DNA of 64,000 nt from Symbioplanes lichenis. Lineage in GTDB: Bacteria > Actinomycetota > Actinomycetes > Mycobacteriales > Micromonosporaceae. Positions 58,496 through 64,000 of the stretch are shown here, one piece after another. Every line of letters starts with the position of its first letter. Position 1 is the first letter of the stretch. The notes below the pieces were generated by a model. The model worked only from the letters and a program-made list of their open reading frames with translations. It searched no databases and was not told where the DNA came from. Location of the stretch: the NCBI RefSeq assembly GCF_030709675.1, contig NZ_JAUZQD010000011.1:124001-188000 (forward strand), given 5' to 3'. A program made the translations under genes and the position numbers.

Positions 58496-59232
58496 TGAGC
58501 GCCGCGGCGGGCCGGCCGAGCTGGTGGGAGCCCCTGCTGAGCCGGGCGGCCGCCGCGCGTACCAGCGATTTCACGACCTTGGCGCCCCCGGCGAGCGGGG
58601 GGCGGGCGAGCGCTGTGCTCGTGCTCTTCGGCGAGGAGCGGCCCGGGGAGCCGGATCTGTTGCTGCTGCAACGGGCGGGCACCATGCGTACCCATGCCGG
58701 TCAGCCGGCCTTTCCCGGCGGCGCGGCCGACCCGGAGGACAAGGACCCGGCAGCGACCGCGTTGCGCGAGGCGCACGAGGAGGTCGGCCTCGACCCGGCC
58801 TCGGCGACCGTGCTGATGACGCTGCCCGAGCTCTACATCCCGGTGAGCCGGTTCGTGGTGACGCCGGTGCTCGCCTGGTGGCACGCGCCGCACCCGGTGC
58901 GGCCCGGACACCCGGACGAGGTCGACCGGGTCGCCCGGCTGCCCGTCGCCGATCTGGTGAATCCGGTGAACCGCGTGCGGGTCCAGCACCGTAGTGGCTG
59001 GGTGGGCCCGGCGTTCCAGGTGAGCGACATGCTCGTGTGGGGCTTCACCGCCGGGGTCATCGCGACCCTGCTCGACCTGGCCGGGTGGAGCAAGCCGTGG
59101 GAGCCGGGCCGGCTCGTGACGCTGCCCGACTCGCAGGTGCCGGCCGCCTTCCGCGGGACGCCCGCGGCGGAGACCGACGCTGCTCAGGCGACTGCATCGG
59201 CTCCGGCGGCGACCGGCGAGGTGGTCCCGTGA
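58495..59232 (+). CDS. CoA pyrophosphatase-type Nudix hydrolase
   Basis: 245 residues. The NuCoA motif LLLLQRAGTMRTHAGQPAFP is followed by the Nudix box (GGAADPEDKDPAATALREAH and EEVGL). This group cleaves CoA to 3',5'-ADP and 4'-phosphopantetheine; Rv3672c is the corresponding gene. Its Ala/Thr-rich C-terminus is probably disordered. The start overlaps the thioredoxin stop (TGATG). Confidence 0.92.
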   Translation: MSAAAGRPSWWEPLLSRAAAARTSDFTTLAPPASGGRASAVLVLFGEERPGEPDLLLLQRAGTMRTHAGQPAFPGGAADPEDKDPAATALREAHEEVGLDPASATVLMTLPELYIPVSRFVVTPVLAWWHAPHPVRPGHPDEVDRVARLPVADLVNPVNRVRVQHRSGWVGPAFQVSDMLVWGFTAGVIATLLDLAGWSKPWEPGRLVTLPDSQVPAAFRGTPAAETDAAQATASAPAATGEVVP

Positions 59233-59254
59233 CTGTCACTTCTACCCTGGGCGA

Positions 59255-60433
59255 GTGCTTGTGGTCGATGTACTCCTGATCGTGCTCATGCTGATCTTCG
59301 CGGTCAGCGGCTATCGGCAGGGTTTCGTCATCGGGGCGTTGTCGTTCGGCGGGTTCTTCAGCGGCCTGCTGATCGGCCTGCAGGTCGGCCCGCTGCTCGC
59401 GAACCAGTTCGACAGCCCCACCACCCGGCTGATCGTCTCGCTGGTGACGATCTTCGCGCTGGCCGTGCTCGGGCAGACCCTGGCCGGCTGGCTCGGCACC
59501 CGGGTCCGCCGCGCGATCGCGAGCCGCCCGCTGCAGCGCCTCGACGACGCGGGCGGCGCGGCCGTCTCCGTGGCGGCGGTGCTGCTCGTCGCGTGGCTCA
59601 TCGCCGTGCCCATGGGCTCGACGCCGTTCCCCGCCCTCAACGCGGCGGTGCGGGACAGTGCGATCCTCAACGGGGTCAACCAGCTCCTCCCCGAGGAGGC
59701 CCAGGCGCTCTCCTCCGGGCTGCGCGAGTCGCTCAACACCGACGGCTTCCCCGACGTCTTCGGCGGCCTGACCAGGACCAACGCCCGCCAGGTGGACCCG
59801 CCGGACCCGACCCTGGCCAAGTCTCAGGTCGTCGTCGACTCCCGCAAGTCGGTCATCAAGGTCCTCGGTACGGCCCCCAGCTGTTCCCGCCGCATCGAGG
59901 GCTCCGGCTTCGTCTACGCCGACGAGCGCATCATGACCAACGCGCACGTGGTCGCGGGCACCAAGAACGTCCAGGTGGAAACGCAGGACGACCGCCTCGA
60001 CGGCAAGGTCGTCGTCTACGACCCGGAGCGTGACCTCGCGGTCGTCTACGTGCCCGGCCTCAAGGCGCCGGTCATGCCCTTCGTGGAGCGCCCGGCCGGC
60101 ACCGGGGCCAACGCGGTCGTGCTCGGCTTCCCGCTGGACGGCCCCTACCGCGCGGAGAGCGCCCGCGTCCGCGAGGTCAGCAACATCACCGGCCCCGACA
60201 TCTACGACGCGGGCAACGTGACCCGCGAGATCTATACGATCCGGGCGCTCGTTCAGAGCGGCAACTCGGGCGGGCCGCTGGTCTCGCAGAACGGCGACGT
60301 GCTCGGCGTCATCTTCGCCGCGGCCGCGGACGATCGGAACGTGGGCTTCGCGCTGACCGCCAACGAGGCCGCGAGCACGGCGCGGCTCGGGACGCAGCGG
60401 ACGCGCGGGGTGAAGACCGGGGACTGCGCGTAG
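59255..60433 (+). CDS. marP: MarP-type membrane serine protease (CvpA plus trypsin-like)
   Basis: 392 residues from a GTG. Four CvpA-like membrane helices (about 1-125; LLIVLMLIFAVSGYRQGFVI, LIVSLVTIFALAVLGQTLAG and others) precede an extracytoplasmic chymotrypsin-fold domain with triad His231 (TNAHVVAG), Asp260 (ERDLAVVYV) and Ser338 (QSGNSGGPLV). Spacing equals that of M. tuberculosis MarP (Rv3671c), required for acid resistance there by activating a peptidoglycan hydrolase. Two cysteines (PSCSRR and the terminal GDC) may form the MarP disulfide. Confidence 0.95.
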   Translation: MLVVDVLLIVLMLIFAVSGYRQGFVIGALSFGGFFSGLLIGLQVGPLLANQFDSPTTRLIVSLVTIFALAVLGQTLAGWLGTRVRRAIASRPLQRLDDAGGAAVSVAAVLLVAWLIAVPMGSTPFPALNAAVRDSAILNGVNQLLPEEAQALSSGLRESLNTDGFPDVFGGLTRTNARQVDPPDPTLAKSQVVVDSRKSVIKVLGTAPSCSRRIEGSGFVYADERIMTNAHVVAGTKNVQVETQDDRLDGKVVVYDPERDLAVVYVPGLKAPVMPFVERPAGTGANAVVLGFPLDGPYRAESARVREVSNITGPDIYDAGNVTREIYTIRALVQSGNSGGPLVSQNGDVLGVIFAAAADDRNVGFALTANEAASTARLGTQRTRGVKTGDCA

Positions 60434-60435
60434 GG

Positions 60436-60464
60436 GGCGTCCTCCCGACGCCCATCGCGTCGGG
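60436..60464 (+). terminator. terminator hairpin(s) after marP
   Basis: CCCGACGC / GCGTCGGG (60444-60464) form a perfect 8-bp stem around five bases. An alternative GGGCGTC / GACGCCC pairing uses the upstream side. Ends the CapA-nth-to-marP strand. Confidence 0.65.
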
Positions 60465-60513
60465 GGCGCTCGTGGCGCGGAGGCCGGGCGCTTGGGCACG
60501 CTCGCTCGTGGCG

Positions 60514-60603
60514 CTCAGACGGCGGCGGAGCGGCGCGGGGCTCAGGCGGCGGCGGAGAGCGGCGCGGGGCTCAGGCGGTGGCGGAGCGGCGCGGGGCTCA
60601 GGC
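60514..60603 (-). repeat. 27-29-bp tandem repeat at the mycosin stop codon
   Basis: On the minus strand, units run GCCTGAGCCCCGCGCCGCTC plus 7-9 bases, three times, then a diverged fourth. Each has Ala codon plus TGA where the mycosin gene ends (GCC TGA), and the base sequence before each TGA resembles the last codons of the gene (RRFAAA). Confidence 0.9.
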
Positions 60604-61884
60604 CGCGGCGAAGCGGCGGATGGCGAGGGCCGTGGCCAGCAGGGTGACGAGGAAGAGGGCGGCGGTGGCCCACCAGCCGGGGGAGTGGCCCGGGGCGGGG
60701 AGGTCGGCGCCGGCGATGGCGCTGCCGGCGTTGGAGCCCGGGACGCGGGCGCCGACCGTGCCGGAGCCGGTCGTGTCGGGGGCGGACTGGGCCTGGCCGG
60801 CGCTCGGGGCGCTGCCGATGCGGGAGATGCCCGGCGACGCCGTCGTGTCGAGCGGGTTGCGGGCGACCGCGGGCAGCTCGGCGGTGAGGGCGGCCGTGGG
60901 GTCGACCATGCCGTAGCCGTACTCGTCGTCGCGGCCCTGGGGGCCCAGGTCGTGGGCGGTCTTGATGATGCGGTTGACCACCTCGCCCGCGGACATGGTG
61001 GGCCAGCGGGAGCGGATCAGGGCGGCCGTGGCCGAGACCATCGGGGCCGCGAAGCTCGTGCCCTGGACCTGCCAGTAGCCCTCGGGGCGGGCGCCGACCA
61101 GGTGCGTGGAGGGGGCCGTGACCACGGTTTCCTTGCCCGTGATCGAGCCGGACCACAGCTCGGTGCCGTCCTTCTCCATGCCGGCGACGGCGATGACGCC
61201 GGGCTCGCGGGCCGGGTACCAGACGCCGGGCGACGTGGAGGCGCCGGCGTTGCCCGTGCACGCGACCACGACGACGTCCTTGGCGAACGCGTAGTCGAGG
61301 GCGGCGGCGAGGGCCGCGCTCGTGCCGTTGCCGCCCAGCGACAGGTTGATCACCCGGGCGCCGTTGTCGACCGCCCAGCGCACGCCCTTGGCCACGATCA
61401 TGGCGTCGTCGTATCTGTTCTCGCGGTCGAGGACGCGCACCGGCAGGATCTTGGCGTTCGGGGCGATGCCCACCACGCCCTCGTCGTCGTCGTTGCGCCC
61501 GGCGATCAGCGCCGAGACCGTGGTGCCGTGCCCCACGAGGTCGGTGTCGCCGTCGCCGCCGGTGTCGACGAGGTCCAGCCCCTTGAGCACCTGACCTTTC
61601 AGGTCCGGGTGATCGGCGTCCACGCCCGAGTCGACGACGGCGACTGTCACGCCCGCGCCGGTCGAATAGGTCCAGGCGCCGGCGACCCGCAGCGTCTGCA
61701 GCTGCCACTGGTCGGCCCGGATCGAGTCACCGCGCAGCGGCTCGGCGAGCGGTCCGGCCGCGGCCACGCCGCCTCCGGAGCGGTCAGCGGCGGGACCGGG
61801 GGCAGCGAGGGCGGGCGCGCCGGTGAGGCCGGCGCAGAGACAGGCAGCGGAGGTCGCAGCGGCGACGCGGGCGGGCAGTCTCAC
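60598..61884 (-). CDS. mycP: mycosin (subtilisin-like protease of type VII secretion)
   Basis: 428 residues from the GTG at 61884. Signal peptide (about 1-28), then the S8 catalytic domain: VAVVDSGVDADHPDL (Asp), LVGHGTTVSALIAG (His), CTGNAGAS (oxyanion Asn) and QGTSFAAPMVSATAAL (Ser). A Pro/Ser-rich linker and a C-terminal membrane helix (ATAALFLVTLLATALAIRRF) anchor it to the membrane with the protease outside, as in MycP1-5. Next to eccC, supporting a type VII secretion cluster. Confidence 0.94.
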   Translation of the reverse strand: MRLPARVAAATSAACLCAGLTGAPALAAPGPAADRSGGGVAAAGPLAEPLRGDSIRADQWQLQTLRVAGAWTYSTGAGVTVAVVDSGVDADHPDLKGQVLKGLDLVDTGGDGDTDLVGHGTTVSALIAGRNDDDEGVVGIAPNAKILPVRVLDRENRYDDAMIVAKGVRWAVDNGARVINLSLGGNGTSAALAAALDYAFAKDVVVVACTGNAGASTSPGVWYPAREPGVIAVAGMEKDGTELWSGSITGKETVVTAPSTHLVGARPEGYWQVQGTSFAAPMVSATAALIRSRWPTMSAGEVVNRIIKTAHDLGPQGRDDEYGYGMVDPTAALTAELPAVARNPLDTTASPGISRIGSAPSAGQAQSAPDTTGSGTVGARVPGSNAGSAIAGADLPAPGHSPGWWATAALFLVTLLATALAIRRFAAA

Positions 61885-62122
61885 CAACGGGCACCGCCGG
61901 GGGCCGGGTGCGGCGCGTCGGCGTCACGTCGCCGTCGGCGGGACGCGCACGGTGCTTCGCTTCGAGCTCTCACTGGTCAGCGGGCCGTTCTGATGATGGA
62001 CACTGATGCACGGAGATTACTCCGAATCGGCGCATCGTTGCCCGTATCCGTGAAGGCCGATCGCACGACTTGTCCGTTCATCCCGCTCGTCGACCCGGAA
62101 GGGCGGACGGACGCCCACCCGG
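61885..62122. other. region between mycosin and eccC
   Basis: No convincing gene in the 337 bp up to the eccC stop. The AT-richer part around 61990-62060 (GATGATGGACACTGATGC, GAGATTACTCC) may carry the mycosin promoter. The left part is GC-rich; the right part (62123-62227) is the 35-bp array. Confidence 0.5.
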
Positions 62123-62227
62123 GACCGACCCCCAGCGGGGGAGGCCGCCGGTCACGAGACCGGCCGCGGGCGAGGGAAGCCGGCGGTCATGAGACCGGCC
62201 GCGGGCGGGGGAGGCCGGCGGTCATGA
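62123..62227 (-). repeat. 35-bp tandem repeat starting at the eccC stop codon
   Basis: Three 35-bp units on the minus strand, beginning TCATGACCGC, TCATGACCGC and TCGTGACCGG. The first TCATGA is the last Ser codon plus TGA of EccC. The first two units differ at two bases; the third is more diverged. Confidence 0.93.
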
Positions 62228-64000
62228 CGGCGGGAAGGGCGGCAGATAGGCGAGCTGCACCAGCCGCAACCCCTCGCGCCGGGTGACCAGCCGCCCCCGG
62301 CCGGGCGGCAGCGGGCCGGGGCGGGCGGGACCGATGAGGGCACCCTCGTCCGGCGGCCCGGCCATCACCAGACCGGGCGAGGACAGCTCACGCAGGCGCT
62401 GGATCACCGGGTCGAACATCGCCCGCGCGGCGCCCCCGGCCCGGCGCGCGATGATCAGGTGCAGGCCGATGTCGCGGGCCTGGAGCAGGTGGTCGAGGAT
62501 CGGCTGCAGCGGGTTGGTGCTGCCCGCCGTCACGAGGTCGTAGTCGTCGACGAGGACGAAGAGCTCCGGGCCGCTCCACCAGGACCGGTCGCGCAGTTGT
62601 TGCCGGTTGACGTCGGGACCGGGCAGGCGGCGGTCCATGTAGCCGGCCACGTTCTGCATGAGCTCGAGGGTCTGCTGGGGCTGGATGCCGTATCCGATGC
62701 GGTGGTCGCTCTCCGGCAGGTCCATGAGGCCGCGCCGATAGTCGATCAGGATGATCCGCGCCTGCTTGGGGTCGAAGCGGCCGGTCACGGTGGTGGCGAG
62801 CGCGCGCAGGAACGAGGTCTTGCCGCACTCGGCGTCGCCGAAGAGGACGAAGTGCGGGTCGCTCGCGAAGTCGATCGTCACCGGGCGCAGGTCGGCTTCC
62901 GCGATGCCGATCGGCAGGTGCAGACCGGCGCCGGCCCGCACTTCCTCGTACGCCAGGGAGCCCGGCAGCATCCGGACCCTGGGCGCCACCGGGCCGCTCC
63001 ACGCCGCGGCGAGCCGGGTGGCGAGGCCCGGTCCCGTGGTGTCGTGCAGCTCCGGTCGTACGGTCAAGAAGTGCAGCCCGTCGCCGACGATGCCGCGGCC
63101 GGGCCGGTCGGGCACCTCGCCCGCGGCCCGGCGATGGACCGCCGAGTCGGTGGGGTCGCCGAGGCGCAGTTCCACCCGCGTGCCGAACATGTCGCGCAGC
63201 GCCGGACGATAGTCCATCCACCGCGGCGCCGCGGCCACGATGTGGATGCCGTAGGAGAGGCCGCGCGTGGCGATGTCGGTGATCGCGTTCTCGAGGTCGT
63301 CGAACTCGTTGCGCAGCGTCGACCAGCCGTCCACGACCAGGAACACGTCGCCGAACGGGTCGTCCGCGTGCTCACCCGCCGCCCGCTGCGCCCGATAGGT
63401 CGCGATGTCGAGGCCCAGGTCGGCGAAGCGGCGCTCGCGCTCGGCCAGCAGGGCGGTGATCTCGCCGACCGTGCGGCGCACGCCCACCGGGTCGAGGCGC
63501 TGCACGACCCCGCCGACGTGCGGCACGTCCCGGATCAGGCCCAGGGCGCCGCCACCGAAGTCGAGGCAGTAGATCTGCGCCTCGGCCGGCGTGTGCGTGA
63601 GCGCCAGCCCGAGGATCAATGACCTCAGCAGCGTCGACTTGCCGGACTGCGTGCCGCCGGCGATCGCCACATGGCCCGAGCCGCCGGCGAGGTGCAGCCA
63701 CAGCACGTCGCGTACCTGGTCACGGGGTTTGTCGATGAGAGCCACCGGTACGCGCAACGCGCCGTGCAGCTCGGGCCGGGAGGCGGACAACCCGCGCGCC
63801 GGATCGGTGCTCAACGGCCCGAGCAGGTCGTCGAGGGTCGGCGAGTCCTCCAGCGGCGGCAGCCACACCCGGTGGGCGGGCGGCCCCTCGCCGTCGAGCC
63901 GGTCGACAAGCACGTCCAGCAGCGTCGCCCCGAGCGCCGGGGTCACCTCGCGGGTCGCGCCGGCCGGGCGTACGGGCGGAAGGTGGGGTGTGGTCGAGAA
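62222..64000 (-). CDS. eccC: EccC-type FtsK/SpoIIIE ATPase of type VII secretion (5' end outside window)
   Basis: 593 residues visible; the start lies beyond the right edge. Two FtsK/SpoIIIE ATPase domains are seen: HVAIAGGTQSGKSTLLRSLI (Walker A) with DVFLVVDGWSTL, and HFVLFGDAECGKTSFLRALA with ELFVLVDDYDLV. LYGIHIVAAAPRW-type and IGLHLIIARRAGG segments follow each. These match domains 2 and 3 of EccC, or EccCb in split systems. The ATPases drive export of WXG100 substrates with EccB/D/E, which are not in the window. A mycosin gene follows. Confidence 0.93.
   Translation of the reverse strand, partial: FSTTPHLPPVRPAGATREVTPALGATLLDVLVDRLDGEGPPAHRVWLPPLEDSPTLDDLLGPLSTDPARGLSASRPELHGALRVPVALIDKPRDQVRDVLWLHLAGGSGHVAIAGGTQSGKSTLLRSLILGLALTHTPAEAQIYCLDFGGGALGLIRDVPHVGGVVQRLDPVGVRRTVGEITALLAERERRFADLGLDIATYRAQRAAGEHADDPFGDVFLVVDGWSTLRNEFDDLENAITDIATRGLSYGIHIVAAAPRWMDYRPALRDMFGTRVELRLGDPTDSAVHRRAAGEVPDRPGRGIVGDGLHFLTVRPELHDTTGPGLATRLAAAWSGPVAPRVRMLPGSLAYEEVRAGAGLHLPIGIAEADLRPVTIDFASDPHFVLFGDAECGKTSFLRALATTVTGRFDPKQARIILIDYRRGLMDLPESDHRIGYGIQPQQTLELMQNVAGYMDRRLPGPDVNRQQLRDRSWWSGPELFVLVDDYDLVTAGSTNPLQPILDHLLQARDIGLHLIIARRAGGAARAMFDPVIQRLRELSSPGLVMAGPPDEGALIGPARPGPLPPGRGRLVTRREGLRLVQLAYLPPFPPS

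Overview
The window is high-GC actinobacterial chromosome. GTG starts are common, genes are often coupled by 1-4 bp overlaps, and it carries WhiB-family, mycosin/EccC (type VII secretion), mycoredoxin-like and SpoIIAA-type (STAS) proteins. Gene content and several Micromonosporaceae-like proteins suggest an Actinoplanes-type organism; that placement is inference. No insertion sequence, integrase, phage block, rRNA operon, CRISPR array or origin was seen.

Layout. (1) 1-8.2 kb: PHP/polymerase-X-like protein, an orphan HTH-coiled-coil-Z1-like ATPase, two tRNA-Ser genes, deoD, tadA with its acidic partner, a 2H phosphoesterase/glutaredoxin pair, an ArsB-like transporter with a universal stress protein, and a STAS protein. 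(2) 8.1-12.8 kb: SRP RNA, a very long dnaX, ybaB and recR, the classic DNA-metabolism cluster. (3) 13.2-19.2 kb: a five-gene peptide ABC transporter. (4) 19.4-31.1 kb: GH20 hexosaminidase, secreted HNH-like lipoprotein, lysC-asd, leuA behind a leucine-codon leader peptide and attenuator, nitrilase, a broken DinB gene and a GH19 chitinase. (5) 31.2-36.1 kb: FIST plus GGDEF-EAL pair, pyrE, MerR-CutA and tRNA-Pro. (6) 36.7-60.4 kb: a block that runs, in inverted orientation, parallel to the Mycobacterium tuberculosis Rv3671c-Rv3683 neighbourhood: metallophosphoesterase, PonA2-like PBP, WhiB4/WblA, paired ArsA-like ATPases, DUF4177, RidA, metallo-beta-lactamase-fold hydrolase, Crp, Nth, thioredoxin, Nudix and MarP. 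It is interrupted by four genes not expected there: an adenylate cyclase-AAA-TPR protein, a receptor Ser/Thr kinase, and a biotin carboxylase/carboxyltransferase-like pair. (7) 60.6-64 kb: mycosin and the C-terminal part of EccC of a type VII secretion system.

Functional threads: GlcNAc/chitin use (GH20, GH19 and possible shared operators); aspartate-family and leucine biosynthesis (lysC, asd, leuA); envelope stress and redox (PBP, MarP, WblA, thioredoxin, ArsA pair); and cAMP signalling (cyclase and Crp about 5 kb apart).

The most unusual things are: (a) an Asd next to lysC whose catalytic cysteine position reads glycine; (b) a biotin carboxylase/carboxyltransferase pair in which both partners have altered active-site motifs while the biotin-acceptor site is intact; (c) a Z1-like ATPase with altered motif II and III fused to an HTH-coiled coil; (d) three tandem-repeat arrays (22, 27-29 and 35 bp) that each begin at the stop codon of a gene and reproduce it; (e) a 76-bp structured element with a perfect 15-bp stem between ridA and the MBL-fold gene; and (f) a DinB-family gene broken by one in-frame TGA where the family may have Trp.
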